Positions 18,474-29,998 of a stretch of DNA of 64,000 nucleotides are shown here, in pieces; within the stretch, counting starts at the first letter, position 1, and each line of letters opens with the position of its first letter. Origin of the DNA: Winslowiella toletana. Its GTDB lineage: Bacteria; Pseudomonadota; Gammaproteobacteria; Enterobacterales; Enterobacteriaceae. The stretch lies in assembly GCF_017875465.1 (NCBI RefSeq), contig NZ_JAGGMQ010000001.1, forward strand, positions 744,001 through 808,000, written 5' to 3'. The position numbers and the translations under genes are program-made. Under the pieces are notes generated by a model. That model was not told the origin of the DNA, did not search any database, and saw nothing but the letters and a program-made list of their open reading frames with translations.

Positions 18474-18502
18474 GCCAGCATTGGCCGATGGCCAATGCTG
18501 GC
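18474..18502 (-). terminator. mglC 3' hairpin, 13-bp perfect stem
   Basis: GCCAGCATTGGCC-GAT-GGCCAATGCTGGC is a very stable stem 14 bases after the mglC stop. It lacks a T-run, so 3' end protection is as likely as termination. Confidence 0.65.
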
Positions 18503-18516
18503 ATGCCGCACGGTAA

Positions 18517-19527
18517 TTACTTCTTACGCGAATACTTCAGTGAATCCAGCGCAACGGCGAAGATAATAATTCCGCCTTTAATAATATACTGCCAGTAAGG
18601 GTTCACGCCGATATAGGTCAGGCCGTAGTTAATTACCGTAAAGATAATAACCCCGGTAACCACACCAGCAACCGTACCGACACCACCGGCAAATGACACG
18701 CCGCCGACCACGCAGGCAGCAATGGCATCCAGCTCGTACATAAAGCCGAGGTTATTGGTGGCGCTGCCGATACGGCCCGCTTCCAGCATACCGCCGAAGG
18801 CATAGAACACACCGGACAGCGCATACACCATAATCAGGTTTAACGGTACGTTCACGCCTGATACTTTTGCCGCTTCCGGGTTACCGCCAATTGCGAAAAT
18901 GTTTTTACCAAAGCGCGTTTTATTCCACAGCACCCAGACAAAGATAATCGCGATAATCGCATAGAAGGTGATATAGGAGAGCTTAAAGTCACCAAAGCGC
19001 AGGAAGCCCTGAGCAAAGGTAGAGAAGCCCGAATCAAAACCGGCAATCGGTGATGCGCCAACATAATCGTAATAGAGCGAGTTAACGCCATAGACGATAA
19101 TCATGGTGCCAAGGGTGGTAATAAACGGCGTCACTTTCAGATAAGCGATAATAATACCGTTAATCAGGCCGATAAATGCACCGATAACACAGACAGTCAG
19201 AATAACCAGTGGGATCGGGATAGTATCGATATTCGGAAATACTTTATTGACGTTATCCATCGCCTGCAACATGGTTGCCGCAACTACCGCCGCCAGACCA
19301 ACCTGCCGTCCGGCTGACAGGTCCGTCCCCTGGGTAACGATCAGTCCCGCCACACCGAGGGCAATAATCACACGCACGGAGGATTGCGTCAGAATATTAC
19401 TTAAGTTCATTAAGCTGAGGAAGGTTGGATCCTGGAAAATAATAATTGCCAGCAGCACCAGCAACACGACGTAAATACCACCCTCTTTTAACCAGGTGAG
19501 CGCACTTTTCTTATTAACTGCTTTCAT
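18517..19527 (-). CDS. mglC: Galactose/methyl galactoside ABC transporter permease
   Basis: 336 residues, the same as E. coli MglC. BPD_transp_2-type permease with eight or more membrane helices; it forms the inner-membrane channel for galactose and methyl-galactosides with MglA and MglB. The N-terminus NKKSALTWLKEGGIYVVLL and the EAA-like loop FAIGGNPEAAKVSGVNV are intact. The ATG at 19525-19527 is chosen by comparison with E. coli; the frame extends 33 codons upstream into the mglA end. Last gene of mglBAC, 19 bases after mglA. Confidence 0.96.
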   Translation of the reverse strand: MKAVNKKSALTWLKEGGIYVVLLVLLAIIIFQDPTFLSLMNLSNILTQSSVRVIIALGVAGLIVTQGTDLSAGRQVGLAAVVAATMLQAMDNVNKVFPNIDTIPIPLVILTVCVIGAFIGLINGIIIAYLKVTPFITTLGTMIIVYGVNSLYYDYVGASPIAGFDSGFSTFAQGFLRFGDFKLSYITFYAIIAIIFVWVLWNKTRFGKNIFAIGGNPEAAKVSGVNVPLNLIMVYALSGVFYAFGGMLEAGRIGSATNNLGFMYELDAIAACVVGGVSFAGGVGTVAGVVTGVIIFTVINYGLTYIGVNPYWQYIIKGGIIIFAVALDSLKYSRKK

Positions 19528-19546
19528 GGTAACAGCCCTTACATCA

Positions 19547-21067
19547 TTAAAGGTGTAACGATGCCAAACGCAATATTTCGTTCTGCGTGGTGTTTTTCGT
19601 TTCGACAATGCCCGCAACCAGGCCATTACTCATTACCAGAATCCTGTCGGTAATCCCTAAAAGCTCCGGCATTTCGGAAGAGATGATGATAATCCCCTTC
19701 TCTTTCTTCGCCAGTTCAGCAATCAGCTGATAAATTTCAAACTTCGCCCCAACGTCAATACCACGCGTCGGCTCATCCAGCATTAAAATCTCCGGCTGAG
19801 TCAGTAACCAGCGGCCAATTATCACTTTCTGCTGATTCCCCCCGGATAGCGAACCAATAGAGGTGTGATGGCCTGGGGTTTTTACCCGCATCGCATCAAT
19901 AACCCATTGGGTATCGCTTTTCATCCGGCTGTTATCCAGCAGGCCAATACTGTTTTTATATTTACGGATATTGGCGATCAGCGAGTTAAAGCCGATATCC
20001 AGATAAGCATAAATACCGGTAGAGCGGCGCTCTTCCGTCACCAGCGCAAAGCCGTGATTAATCGCTTCATTGGCGCTGTGGTTATTAATCGCTTTACCAT
20101 GCAGCCGGATAGTACCGCCTGATTTGTCGCGAATACCAAACAACGTTTCGACGATATCAGTACGTTTTGCCCCAACCAGACCGGCAATACCAAGGATCTC
20201 GCCTTTATGCAGATCAAAGGAGATATCACGAATCGACGGCTGGCTGCGGGAGGTTAAATTGCGCACCTCGAGAATCACTTCGCCCGGCACATTGCTCTTA
20301 TCCGGGAAACGCTGGCTTAGCGAGCGCCCCACCATCATCGCGATAATCTTATCCATATCCAGCCCTTCCAGCGACTGGGTGGCAATCCACTGCCCGTCAC
20401 GCAAAATCGTAATTTCATCACACAGCTGGAAAATCTCTTCCATCTTGTGCGAGATATAGACGATGCCACAACCGCGATCTTTTAATTTACGGATAATGGT
20501 AAACAGATGGTTTACCTCTTTTTCCGTTAATGATGAGGTTGGCTCGTCCATAATGACGATTCTGGCGTTATACGAGAACGCTTTGGCGATTTCGATCATC
20601 TGCATCTGCGAAACAGAGAGTGTCGCCACCTTGTCGCGCGGATCGATATCAATATCTAATTCGTCAAATATCGCTTTGGTATCGCGATACATTTTATCCT
20701 GGTCGACAAAAAATCCTTTGCGTGGATAACGGCCAAGCCACATGTTATCCATCACCGTACGCTGCAGCACCAGGTTTAACTCCTGATGCACCATTGATAC
20801 GCCGTTTTCCAGGGCCTCTTTGGCGCTGTTAAAATTAATTTCCTCACCCTGAAACAGGATGCTCCCCGAGTCTTTACTGTAAATGCCAAACAGACATTTT
20901 AATAACGTCGATTTACCCGCGCCGTTCTCACCCATCAATGCATGAATAGAGTGCGGTCTGACTTTTAAATTAACGTTGTCGAGTGCTTTCACCCCTGGAA
21001 ATGACTTATTGACGTTGGTCATTTCCAGCAGGAATTCTCGCTGCGGTATCGTATTATCACTGGCCAT
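19547..21067 (-). CDS. mglA: Galactose/methyl galactoside ABC transporter ATP-binding protein
   Basis: 506 residues, the same as E. coli MglA. Two fused ABC ATPase domains. First domain: Walker [17 protein letters not shown], signature [16 protein letters not shown], Walker [12 protein letters not shown]. Second domain: degenerate Walker A (GLVGAKRTD), signature SLSGGNQQK, Walker [14 protein letters not shown]. It powers galactose import through MglC on the cytoplasmic face. A REPIN-like element and a small hairpin separate it from mglB, which would let the binding protein be made in excess. Confidence 0.97.
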   Translation of the reverse strand: MASDNTIPQREFLLEMTNVNKSFPGVKALDNVNLKVRPHSIHALMGENGAGKSTLLKCLFGIYSKDSGSILFQGEEINFNSAKEALENGVSMVHQELNLVLQRTVMDNMWLGRYPRKGFFVDQDKMYRDTKAIFDELDIDIDPRDKVATLSVSQMQMIEIAKAFSYNARIVIMDEPTSSLTEKEVNHLFTIIRKLKDRGCGIVYISHKMEEIFQLCDEITILRDGQWIATQSLEGLDMDKIIAMMVGRSLSQRFPDKSNVPGEVILEVRNLTSRSQPSIRDISFDLHKGEILGIAGLVGAKRTDIVETLFGIRDKSGGTIRLHGKAINNHSANEAINHGFALVTEERRSTGIYAYLDIGFNSLIANIRKYKNSIGLLDNSRMKSDTQWVIDAMRVKTPGHHTSIGSLSGGNQQKVIIGRWLLTQPEILMLDEPTRGIDVGAKFEIYQLIAELAKKEKGIIIISSEMPELLGITDRILVMSNGLVAGIVETKNTTQNEILRLASLHL

Positions 21068-21109
21068 AATTTACCTGGCTGAAAGAGTCAATCGGGCAAC
21101 TGATGCATA

Positions 21110-21180
21110 CGGGCGGCGAAAACGCCGCCCCTACGTTGGGGGATCTGAAACACCGTAGGGGAGCCGTTATCGGCTCCCGG
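21110..21180. repeat. REPIN-like paired palindrome, copy B, in the mglB-mglA spacer
   Basis: Hairpin GGGCGGCG-AAAA-CGCCGCCC (21111-21130) with CTACG, then CGTAG and hairpin GGGAGCCG-TTAT-CGGCTCCC (21159-21178). The arms are of two different stem types. It lies between co-directional mglB and mglA, downstream of mglB, where REP elements are known in other operons to stabilise the upstream mRNA. Confidence 0.85.
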
Positions 21181-21195
21181 CAGAGCCCCCCTCTG
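21181..21195 (-). other. Small hairpin just after the mglB stop
   Basis: CAGAG-CCCCC-CTCTG, 5-bp stem, sits between the mglB stop and the REPIN-like element and may add to 3' end protection of mglB mRNA. Confidence 0.4.
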
Positions 21196-21197
21196 CT

Positions 21198-22193
21198 TTA
21201 TTTCGCGAACTCGGACAGATTGTCTTTATCTACCGCAACATAAGGTACGCGGACGATTTTGTTTTCCACTTTATAGTCTGTGCCATCAGCCGCTGGCTTG
21301 CCGTCAGCGAGGTTTTTCGCCATCAGGAAGGTGGCGCGCGCCTGGTTTTTCGCGTCATTCAGCACGGTACCGGCCATCGCGCCGGATTTCACCATCGCCA
21401 GCGCTTCTGGCAATGCATCAACGCCAAATACCGGAATAGAGGATTTATTGTGGGCTTTCAGCGCTTCAACCGCGCCCATTGCCATAGCGTCATTGTTGGC
21501 GATAACCACTTCAATTTTGTTACCGTTCGGGCCAGATAACCATGCATCCATTTTATCTTTCGCCATCGCGGTATCCCACATAGCGGTATCTAAATGCAGC
21601 TGCTGGGTTTTCAGACCGTCTTTATTCAGCGTATCGATCACATATTTGGTACGGGCTTCGGCATCCGGATGGCCCGGCTCGCCTTTCAGCAACACAAACT
21701 GAATCTGACCATCTTTGTTCAGATCCCAGCCTGGATTGGCTTTCCAGTGTTTCTCAATCAGCTCGCCCTGCTTCACGCCAGACTCTTTAGAGTCAGTACC
21801 AACGTAGTAAGCTTTATCGTAACCGGCCAGCACTTTCGCATTAGGTTCTTTGTTAAAGAAGACAATCGGTACATCGTTACCGCGCGCTTTATCAACAATC
21901 ACCGCCGCCGCCGCCGGATCCACCAGGTTAATTGCCAGCGCTTTCACGCCTTTGGCCATCATTACATCAACCTGATCGTTCTGAGTTGACTGACTGTTCT
22001 GCGAATCATTCATTAACAGCTGCACGCCGGAAGCCTGCTTCGCTTCTTTCTCAATGTCTTTACGCACCACGGACATAAAGTTGTCGTCGTATTTATAGAT
22101 GGTGACGCCGATACGGGTATCTGCTGCATGAGCCGTTGCTCCAAACATCATACTGGCAACCAGGGCTGTGAGGGTAAATGCCTTCTTATTCAT
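21198..22193 (-). CDS. mglB: D-galactose-binding periplasmic protein
   Basis: 331 residues. Sec signal peptide [20 protein letters not shown] up to AHA (mature from A24). Type I periplasmic sugar-binding fold. The calcium loop D157-x-N159-x-D161-x-Q163 (DLNKDGQIQ) is the hallmark of galactose/glucose-binding protein. It delivers galactose to MglAC and, in E. coli, also presents it to the Trg chemoreceptor. First gene of mglBAC. It is followed by a hairpin and a REPIN-like element before mglA. Upstream lie a perfect CRP site and a Gal operator. Confidence 0.97.
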   Translation of the reverse strand: MNKKAFTLTALVASMMFGATAHAADTRIGVTIYKYDDNFMSVVRKDIEKEAKQASGVQLLMNDSQNSQSTQNDQVDVMMAKGVKALAINLVDPAAAAVIVDKARGNDVPIVFFNKEPNAKVLAGYDKAYYVGTDSKESGVKQGELIEKHWKANPGWDLNKDGQIQFVLLKGEPGHPDAEARTKYVIDTLNKDGLKTQQLHLDTAMWDTAMAKDKMDAWLSGPNGNKIEVVIANNDAMAMGAVEALKAHNKSSIPVFGVDALPEALAMVKSGAMAGTVLNDAKNQARATFLMAKNLADGKPAADGTDYKVENKIVRVPYVAVDKDNLSEFAK

Positions 22194-22450
22194 AATATCT
22201 CCGGGTTTTGGCAGGGTAAGGCAATAGATGATTAACAGTCGGTAACGGCATTGTTATCAGAAAGTTACACGCCACCAACAAATTGCTAATACATAACCAG
22301 ACGTCCTTGTTGACGAATACTTCCTTAAAAGATGTTTGAAACTGTTTCGCAGCGGCGATATGGACACGTGAATACTACAGAACCTCGAGTTACATTATGT
22401 TTCAGCCCCTGCATTGCGCTGTCATCATAGAGAGCGCGTTGTTAATTAAC
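22194..22450 (-). promoter_or_regulatory. mglB promoter and leader region
   Basis: About 255 bases without a gene between the mglB start and the CRP site. The region must hold the mglB promoter and a long untranslated leader. An imperfect Gal-operator-like TTGAAACTGTTTCGCA occurs near 22335-22350. No further hairpin or reading frame is convincing. Confidence 0.5.
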
Positions 22451-22466
22451 TGTGAATTTACTCACA
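22451..22466. promoter_or_regulatory. Perfect CRP-binding site upstream of mglB
   Basis: TGTGA-ATTTAC-TCACA has both ideal half-sites and the 6-base centre. It lies right after the galS stop and next to a Gal operator. cAMP-CRP activation of mgl is established in E. coli. Confidence 0.85.
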
Positions 22467-22468
22467 GA

Positions 22469-22484
22469 TTGGAAACGGTTACAT
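22469..22484. promoter_or_regulatory. Putative GalS/GalR operator near mglB
   Basis: TTGGAAACGGTTACAT resembles the Gal operator GTGNAANCGNTTNCAC at its core (GAAACGGTTAC). It adjoins the CRP site and overlaps the end of galS. Confidence 0.6.
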
Positions 22485-23519
22485 GGGGGAATCGCTTGAA
22501 TTAGTGACCGGCTCCACACTTTGTCGAACAGCGACCGAATGGCGGCGCACCAGCGTCGGCATAAAACAGTGTTGCGCGGTGTGATCCTGCTGCCCGGCGG
22601 CGCCTTTCAGCGCCAGTTCAGTGGCCATTTTAGCCATGGAAACAATGGGATAGCGGATCGTGGTTAATTGCGGATCGGTATAACGTGACATCGGAATATC
22701 ATCAAACCCGACGATGGAGACATGCTGCGGAACCAGAATCCCGTTATCTTTCAATGCAGTTAGCGCGCCAGCCGCCATGCTGTCGTTATAAGCGAATACT
22801 GCCGTCAGGTGCAGATTGCGCCCCAGTAGTTCAACCATCGCCTCTTCACCGCCCTGCATATCGGGTTCACCATTGGCAATCCAGCCTTCCGGCGGTGTGA
22901 TACCCTGCTCAGCCAGCGCCTGCTGCCAGCCGTCACGGCGTTGCGCCACGTCCTCAATCGGATGGCTGGAACCGAGATAACCGATACGCGTGTGGCCCTG
23001 CTGTTGCAGCATACGCGTCGCCATCAGCGCGCCGCTAACATTATCGAGACAGACACAGCGATGGGCATAGCCCGGCACAATGCGGTTAATCAGCACCATC
23101 CCCGGGATCTGGTCCATAAAGTGCGCCAGCTCGCCATCTGAAAGCGTTTTCGCATGCACAATAAGGGCGTTACAGCGCTGGCGAATCAGCACTTCAATCG
23201 CATGGCGCTCTTTTGCTTCCTGATGCCAGGAGTTGCTGATCAGCACATGCTTATTCATCTGCTGCGCCACAGTATCTACCGCTTTCACCAGTGCGCCAAA
23301 GAAGGGATCGGAAACATCCATCACCACCACGCCGATGGTGTCACTGACCTGCGTGGCCAGTGCCTGCGCATTCGCATTGGGCCGGTAACCTAATGATTCT
23401 ACTGCCTGTAGCACAGTGTCACGGGTTTCCGCCGTCACCGCGCTGTTATTATTCAGGACGCGAGAAACGGTTGCCACTGAGACGCCAGCAAGGCGTGCAA
23501 CATCGCGGATGGTAATCAT
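22479..23519 (-). CDS. galS: LacI-family galactose operon regulator (GalS)
   Basis: 346 residues. LacI-type helix-turn-helix at residues 2-22 ([20 protein letters not shown]), hinge helix, then a periplasmic-binding-protein-like core from about 60 ([18 protein letters not shown]). Position next to mglB and overall match favour GalS, the galactose isorepressor, over GalR. Upstream it has its own CRP site and Gal operator, implying autoregulation as in E. coli. The C-terminal tail is a little extended. Confidence 0.92.
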   Translation of the reverse strand: MITIRDVARLAGVSVATVSRVLNNNSAVTAETRDTVLQAVESLGYRPNANAQALATQVSDTIGVVVMDVSDPFFGALVKAVDTVAQQMNKHVLISNSWHQEAKERHAIEVLIRQRCNALIVHAKTLSDGELAHFMDQIPGMVLINRIVPGYAHRCVCLDNVSGALMATRMLQQQGHTRIGYLGSSHPIEDVAQRRDGWQQALAEQGITPPEGWIANGEPDMQGGEEAMVELLGRNLHLTAVFAYNDSMAAGALTALKDNGILVPQHVSIVGFDDIPMSRYTDPQLTTIRYPIVSMAKMATELALKGAAGQQDHTAQHCFMPTLVRRHSVAVRQSVEPVTNSSDSPM

Positions 23520-23613
23520 GGACGCCCGCCGTTGAAAATAGGTAATTGCATCGTTCTTCCCGACATCTGAAGGTGTTCTGTCGGCTATTTTGTCAGGCGC
23601 GGAAGGTCAGCAG

Positions 23614-23629
23614 CGTGAATCTCGTCACA
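23614..23629. promoter_or_regulatory. CRP-binding site upstream of galS
   Basis: CGTGA-ATCTCG-TCACA differs from the ideal at one base. It lies about 95-110 bases upstream of the galS start, next to a Gal operator. Confidence 0.65.
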
Positions 23630-23632
23630 CAG

Positions 23633-23648
23633 ATGAAAACGGTTACAT
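23633..23648. promoter_or_regulatory. Putative GalS/GalR operator upstream of galS
   Basis: ATGAAAACGGTTACAT shares the ACGGTTACAT core with the site beside mglB, only three bases from the CRP site. It suggests autoregulation. Confidence 0.6.
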
Positions 23649-23678
23649 ACAATTCTGTAACCTTTGTGATGGCCGTCA

Positions 23679-24839
23679 TTATCCGGCGCGGGATTTCTCA
23701 GGCTGGGCGCCAGCGGCAAGCGCGGTCAGTTTACGCCACAGCCACTCCAGTGGCCCCTGGCGGAAATAGCGCAGCCACAGAACGGAGAACAGGATATTGA
23801 TGGCCCAAACCGCCACCACCACCGCCAGCAGTTGCAGCCGATCCAGCTGCATAAACCAGCCGAAGCGATAGAACAGCGTGGTGCAGATTAGGGTCTGCAT
23901 CAGGTAGTTGGTCAGCGCCATGCGCCCCACGCAACTGATGGCGTGAGTGAATTTCAGTTTCGCCAGCTGCGGCCAGTACGCAAAGCAGAGCGCGGCATAA
24001 CCCAGCGCCTGCAATGGCCCGGCTAAATCACGCGGCGCCTGCAACAAAAAGCCGCACCAGCGGAAATCCCAGTGCAGATACCATTGCAGCCAGATACCCG
24101 GGAGCTGAATCAGCAGCGCCAGACTAAGCAGTATCCATGCGGTGCGGCGATAGTGCTGCGGGCTGAATTCGCCTTTCAGCCAGCCGCTACGCATCAGCGC
24201 GCCACCCATCATCATGGCGCCCGCCAGCTGCCAGCCATATTGCGCGCCCAGCGCCAGCAGGCTGGAGGAGAGATGATCGAGACGCGCCTGCGCCGCCAGC
24301 CAGCCGCCGGACAGCTTCCAGAACGCCTCATATTGCAGATCGGCTGCGCCCGGCAGCCAGGAGCTGTTTGGCTCGCCGCTGGAGATCATACTGAAAATAA
24401 TCAGCACGCCAACGCCGACCAGATACAGCAGCGCACCGGTATGAAACAGTGAGCGCGTGGAAGGCACATCGCGGATCATACGCCAGGCAATCAGGCCGAC
24501 GATGGCGTAATCCAGTAAAATATCGCCTTCCCAGAAAAACACTGCATGGATAAAGCCGATAATCGCCAGCCACGTCAGGCGCGACTGTAGCCAGCGCTTG
24601 CCGCGTGGCAGCAGCATTTGCAGGCCGGCGCCAAACAAAATGGCAAACAACGTCAGAAATTTAATCTGTGCAAACAGATCGAGTGTCGCCCAGGTCCAGA
24701 AATCGGACGCTGATGGCATACCGCGCCAGGCGGGATTGAGATAGGCAGCTGAAGGAAGCGCAAAACCACTGATATTAAGTAACAGGATACCGAGAACGGC
24801 GAGACCACGAATAAAATCCAGCGTGATATTGCGTTGCAT
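23679..24839 (-). CDS. yeiB: DUF418 inner-membrane protein YeiB
   Basis: 386 residues, close to E. coli YeiB (385). About ten membrane helices. The N-terminal motif ITLDFIRGLAVLGILLLNI and the C-terminal DUF418 block (GRMALTNYLMQTLICTTLFY and FRQGPLEWLWR) are clear. The family has an acyltransferase-3-like fold and the function is not established. It sits between galS and folE, as in E. coli, 75 bases downstream of folE on the same strand. Confidence 0.92.
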   Translation of the reverse strand: MQRNITLDFIRGLAVLGILLLNISGFALPSAAYLNPAWRGMPSASDFWTWATLDLFAQIKFLTLFAILFGAGLQMLLPRGKRWLQSRLTWLAIIGFIHAVFFWEGDILLDYAIVGLIAWRMIRDVPSTRSLFHTGALLYLVGVGVLIIFSMISSGEPNSSWLPGAADLQYEAFWKLSGGWLAAQARLDHLSSSLLALGAQYGWQLAGAMMMGGALMRSGWLKGEFSPQHYRRTAWILLSLALLIQLPGIWLQWYLHWDFRWCGFLLQAPRDLAGPLQALGYAALCFAYWPQLAKLKFTHAISCVGRMALTNYLMQTLICTTLFYRFGWFMQLDRLQLLAVVVAVWAINILFSVLWLRYFRQGPLEWLWRKLTALAAGAQPEKSRAG

Positions 24840-24865
24840 TAAGCCTTCCCGTTAGCAAAGAACTG

Positions 24866-24888
24866 CCCTCTTACCGACGGCAAGAGGG
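24866..24888 (-). terminator. Hairpin between folE and yeiB
   Basis: CCCTCTT and AAGAGGG form a 7-bp stem with a 9-base loop. On the minus strand the hairpin is followed by CAGTTC, without a T-run; probably partial termination. Confidence 0.45.
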
Positions 24889-24914
24889 ACAAAATCAGAG
24901 ACAGGCGTCGCTAA

Positions 24915-25580
24915 TTAGCTATGACGCACCGCGCGTAAAAATTCCTGACGCGTATTCTGGCTGGATTTAAACAGGCCACCCAGTGACGTGGTGGTGGTGG
25001 CGCTGGTGGCGTCGCGAATGCCGCGTGCTTTCACGCAGTAGTGTACCGCATCAATCGAGACAGCCACATTGCTGGTGCCGAGCAGAGTCTGCAATGCCAC
25101 TAAGATCTGCTGGGTCAGACGTTCCTGCACCTGCGGACGGGAAGCAAAGAACTGCACAATGCGGTTGATCTTCGACAGACCAATCACTTTCTCTTTCGGG
25201 ATATAGGCTACAGTCGCCTTGCCGTCGATAATCACAAAATGGTGTTCGCAGGTGCTGGTCAGCGTGATATCACGCACCGTCACCATTTCGTCGACCTTCA
25301 TCTTGTTTTCAATCACGGTAATCTTGGGGAAGTTGGCGTAATCCAGACCGGAGAAAACTTCATCGACATACATTTTGGCGATGCGATGCGGCGTCTCCGC
25401 GAGGCTGTCATCCTCCAGATCCAGATTCAGCAACTGCATGATTTCCGTCATATGACCGGTGATCAGGCGCTTGCGCGTTTCGTCGTCCATTTCACGCACT
25501 GGCGAGCGTAACGGGGTTTCCAGTCCACGCGCGAGCAGCGCGTCATGAACCAGGGCAGCTTCCTGACTTAACGTCGTCAT
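24915..25580 (-). CDS. folE: GTP cyclohydrolase I
   Basis: 221 residues. It converts GTP to 7,8-dihydroneopterin triphosphate, the first step of folate synthesis; cytoplasmic decamer. The zinc site is formed by TCEHH and the later [10 protein letters not shown] cysteine. [14 protein letters not shown] near the C-terminus is conserved. The ATG at 25578-25580 gives [20 protein letters not shown] as in E. coli; the frame runs 38 codons further upstream without support. Confidence 0.97.
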   Translation of the reverse strand: MTTLSQEAALVHDALLARGLETPLRSPVREMDDETRKRLITGHMTEIMQLLNLDLEDDSLAETPHRIAKMYVDEVFSGLDYANFPKITVIENKMKVDEMVTVRDITLTSTCEHHFVIIDGKATVAYIPKEKVIGLSKINRIVQFFASRPQVQERLTQQILVALQTLLGTSNVAVSIDAVHYCVKARGIRDATSATTTTSLGGLFKSSQNTRQEFLRAVRHS

Positions 25581-25730
25581 AATGATGATTTTCTCCAGCA
25601 GGTGTTTCACCCGCCCGATGCAGCGATTCATCGGGCGGACAGGTTTCTGAAGGCGTATTCTGGAACACTCCGCCAGGTTAATCCAGTAAATCAATCTAAA
25701 ATACCCAGGGTATTAGCAGGAAGACGTGTT

Positions 25731-26858
25731 TCATTTACCCTTACGCACCACCAGCAAGCCCGCAACCACCAGCCCGGCACCAGCCACATACAGCGCCGGT
25801 TCCAGCCGGTGGGTCAGCAGGGTGGAGAGCGCCGACAGCATCGGCCCCACCAGCTGACCGATGGCATAACCGGTGGTCAGTAAACCCGCCAGATAGCGCG
25901 CATGTTTTGGCGCCAGCTCACGGCCATACTGCAATGACAGCTGCACCACACTCAGGAAACCGCCGCCAATCAGCACCGCGCCGATCACCAGACCGCCCAT
26001 GCCCGGCAGCAGGTCGGCGGCAAATACGCCCAGCGCCTGCGCCCACAGCGTGATCGCCAGGCGGGTATTTGCCGAAGAGTAATGCCGGGTGATAATCCCC
26101 AGCCCGATGCCGATCACCGCTGCGCCGCCAAAAATCGGCCAGACAAACTGCGCAAACGCGCTATCCGGGAAACGCGCCGCCGCCATCTGCGATAAAAAGG
26201 TTGCCGGCAGAATATAACCAAAGCCCGCCAGGCTGTAGCTCAGCACCAGACGTTTCAGCCGCGGCGTCAGCACCAGCGGTTCTGGCGCGCTCTCCGGGCG
26301 ATGCAGCTGACCGCTACGCGGCAGGTTACGCGCTATCAAGGCAATCAGGATCAGCGCCAGCAAACCATACGCGCCCCAGGCATAGGCCGCACTGACATCC
26401 AGCGCATGCAGCAGTACCGCCAGCATTCCACTGATAAAAATCCCGGTGCCCGGACCGGCAAACACCGCCGCCGATAAGCCTGGCCGACCGTGATGCAGCA
26501 GCTGCTCATTGCTCCACGCCGCCACCAGCACCATCGCCCAGCCGCTGGCCCAGCCAATTAAAAAGCGCACCACTCCATGCCACCACGGCCCCTCAATACA
26601 GGCGGAAAGCAGGGTCAGCGCCACCGCTCCCCATACCCCGCCCTGCAGACGCCACTCCACACGGCGGCTGGCGCGCATCGCGTCATAAGAACCACACAGG
26701 TAACCGAGATAGTTAAATGCCGCGACCAATGCCGCACTGGTTAAACTAAGCTGATGTTCGTTAATCATCAGCGGAACTTGCGGGGTGAAAGCAAAACGGC
26801 CAATGCCCATTGCTACAACCAGCGATAAAAATGCGCTCAGTGCCACGCGCAGTGCCAT
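25731..26858 (-). CDS. YbfB/YjiJ-family MFS transporter
   Basis: 375 residues with about twelve membrane helices. The N-terminal signature VAMGIGRFAFTPQVPLM and the absence of a long central loop place it in the YbfB/YjiJ (DUF1228) branch of the major facilitator superfamily. It is probably an exporter; the substrate is unknown. It is divergent from a PtrR-like LysR regulator, with a 149-base gap, so control by that regulator is likely. Such a pair is absent from the E. coli galS-folE-cirA region. Confidence 0.88.
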   Translation of the reverse strand: MALRVALSAFLSLVVAMGIGRFAFTPQVPLMINEHQLSLTSAALVAAFNYLGYLCGSYDAMRASRRVEWRLQGGVWGAVALTLLSACIEGPWWHGVVRFLIGWASGWAMVLVAAWSNEQLLHHGRPGLSAAVFAGPGTGIFISGMLAVLLHALDVSAAYAWGAYGLLALILIALIARNLPRSGQLHRPESAPEPLVLTPRLKRLVLSYSLAGFGYILPATFLSQMAAARFPDSAFAQFVWPIFGGAAVIGIGLGIITRHYSSANTRLAITLWAQALGVFAADLLPGMGGLVIGAVLIGGGFLSVVQLSLQYGRELAPKHARYLAGLLTTGYAIGQLVGPMLSALSTLLTHRLEPALYVAGAGLVVAGLLVVRKGK

Positions 26859-27007
26859 AGATCTCTCCTGTAAAGCCGAATGCTGATTGCCACATCAGCA
26901 GGTTTTTTTTATATCAGTCTGTGTTAATGGTTGCCAGTATGATGCACGATGGTTAAAATCACAAAAAGTGAATAATCATAAGCAAGTTGCTGACGGAAAA
27001 AGAACGG

Positions 27008-27889
27008 ATGGATTTAACCCAGTTACGCATGTTTTGTTCGGTGGCGGAAACCGGCTCGGTTGCACGTGCTGCGGAACAGCTACATCGCGTGCCCTCTAAC
27101 CTGACCACCCGACTGCGTCAGCTTGAGCAGGAATTGGGCACCGATCTGTTTATCCGTGAAAAACAGCGCCTGCGCCTGTCGCCGATGGGCCATAACTTTC
27201 TCTGCTACGCCCAGCGTATCCTTGCGCTGAGCGAAGAAGCGCTGAGCATGACGCGCACCGGTGAACCGGCGGGCAACTTCGCGCTCGGCTCGATGGAGAG
27301 CACCGCCGCCACACGTCTGCCAGCTTTACTGGCCGCCTATCATCAACGCTATCCTGCGGTGGCGCTGTCGCTGATGACCGGCACTTCCGGTGAAATCATC
27401 GAACGGGTGCGCGCCGGTACGCTGGCCGCCGCGATGGTGGATGGCCCGGTGGCTTATGATGAACTGAATGGTTGTGTCTCCTTTCGCGAACAGATGGTGC
27501 TGATCTCCAGTGTCGACCATCGTGCGATTCACAGCCCGGCCGATGCCAGCGGCGATACGCTGTTTGCCTTTCGCCACAGCTGTTCCTATCGCCTGCGCTT
27601 CGAATCCTGGTTTCGCGAAAGCGGTGTACAGCCCGGCAATGTGATGGAGATTCAATCCTATCACGCGATGATGGCCTGCGTGGCCAGCGGCGCTGGTCTG
27701 GCGATGATCCCCTGGTCAGTACTGTCGCAGATGCCGGATCAGCAACGGGTACAGGTGCATCCGTTGCCGCCGCAGTATCGTGACAGCGCCACCTGGCTGA
27801 TCTGGCGTCGCGACGCCTTTACGCCCAATGTGGAAGCGCTGAAATACCTGATTATTGAGCAGTTCGACGATAAGCCAGAAAGCGCTTAA
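27008..27889 (+). CDS. LysR-family regulator, PtrR/YneJ-like
   Basis: 293 residues. N-terminal LysR helix-turn-helix (MDLTQLRMFCSVAETGSVAR, then PSNLTTRLRQLEQELGTDLF) and an inducer-binding domain from about 90. Similarity to E. coli PtrR (YneJ), which controls putrescine utilisation, is visible along the whole length, including the FRHSCSYRLRFESWFRESG and ESTAATRLPALLAAY-type segments. The ATG at 27008 is preferred over a TTG seven codons upstream. It likely regulates the divergent MFS gene. It also reads towards frmA, 84 bases away. Confidence 0.88.
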   Translation: MDLTQLRMFCSVAETGSVARAAEQLHRVPSNLTTRLRQLEQELGTDLFIREKQRLRLSPMGHNFLCYAQRILALSEEALSMTRTGEPAGNFALGSMESTAATRLPALLAAYHQRYPAVALSLMTGTSGEIIERVRAGTLAAAMVDGPVAYDELNGCVSFREQMVLISSVDHRAIHSPADASGDTLFAFRHSCSYRLRFESWFRESGVQPGNVMEIQSYHAMMACVASGAGLAMIPWSVLSQMPDQQRVQVHPLPPQYRDSATWLIWRRDAFTPNVEALKYLIIEQFDDKPESA

Positions 27890-27891
27890 AT

Positions 27892-29098
<1,207 letters not shown>

Positions 29099-29110
29099 TC
29101 AGGAGGATTA

Positions 29111-29953
29111 ATGCCATCCACGCTGGAGTTACTGGAAGAGCATCGCATGTTTGGCGGCTGGCAGCAGCGCTACCGCCATCCGTCATCGACGCTGAACTGC
29201 GCGATGACGTTCAGCATTTTTTTGCCGGGTCCGAAGCGCGAGACGCCACCGCCAGTGGTGTGGTTTCTCGCCGGGCTGACCTGTACCGATGAGAACTTCG
29301 CCACCAAAGCCGGCGCGCAGCGTGTCGCCGCCGAACTGGGTCTGGTGCTGGTGATGCCGGATACCAGCCCACGCGGTGAAGGCGTGCCAAATGATGACAG
29401 CTACGATCTCGGTCAGGGCGCGGGTTTCTATCTGAACGCCACACAGCCGCCGTGGGATCAGCATTTCCGCATGTTCGATTATATTAACGATGAGCTGTCG
29501 GCGCTGATTGCGGATAATTTCAATGTCAGCGATCGTCAGGCGATTGCCGGTCATTCGATGGGCGGTCACGGCGCGATTATGCTGGCGCTGCGCAATCCGG
29601 GAAAATATACCTCGGCTTCGGCCTTCGCCCCGATTGTGAATCCGTGTCAGGTGCCCTGGGGGCAAAAAGCCTTCAGTCACTATCTGGGTGAGGATCAGCA
29701 GAACTGGCTGGAGTATGACAGCTGCTGGCTGATGCGTCAGTCAGCACCGGGCTTGCCGATTCTGATCGATCAGGGCGACAGCGATCAGTTCCTTGCCGAT
29801 CAACTGCATCCTGAACGTTTAGAGCAGGTAGCCAAAGAGACTGGCTGGCCGTTAACCGTGCGTATTCAGCCCGGTTATGACCATAGCTACTTCTTTATCG
29901 CCAGCTTTATTGAAGATCATCTGCGTTTTCATGCAAAACATCTGCTGGTGTAG
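29111..29953 (+). CDS. fghA: S-formylglutathione hydrolase
   Basis: 280 residues, esterase D family. It hydrolyses S-formylglutathione to formate and glutathione, the second step after FrmA. Alpha/beta hydrolase with nucleophile S149 in AGHSMGGHG, an acid in IDQGDSDQF and the histidine in [15 protein letters not shown] lies about six bases before the ATG. Orthologous to E. coli YeiG/FrmB; position just before cirA matches yeiG. It ends at a strong terminator shared with cirA. Confidence 0.96.
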   Translation: MPSTLELLEEHRMFGGWQQRYRHPSSTLNCAMTFSIFLPGPKRETPPPVVWFLAGLTCTDENFATKAGAQRVAAELGLVLVMPDTSPRGEGVPNDDSYDLGQGAGFYLNATQPPWDQHFRMFDYINDELSALIADNFNVSDRQAIAGHSMGGHGAIMLALRNPGKYTSASAFAPIVNPCQVPWGQKAFSHYLGEDQQNWLEYDSCWLMRQSAPGLPILIDQGDSDQFLADQLHPERLEQVAKETGWPLTVRIQPGYDHSYFFIASFIEDHLRFHAKHLLV

Positions 29954-29970
29954 ACCATCAGTGTGAACCA

Positions 29971-29998
29971 AGGAGCCACTTATGGCTCCTTTTTTTTA
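29971..29998. terminator. Intrinsic terminator between fghA and cirA
   Basis: AGGAGCCA-CTTA-TGGCTCCT followed by a run of T on the plus strand, ending exactly at the cirA stop. On the minus strand the A/T balance is weaker. Confidence 0.9.
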
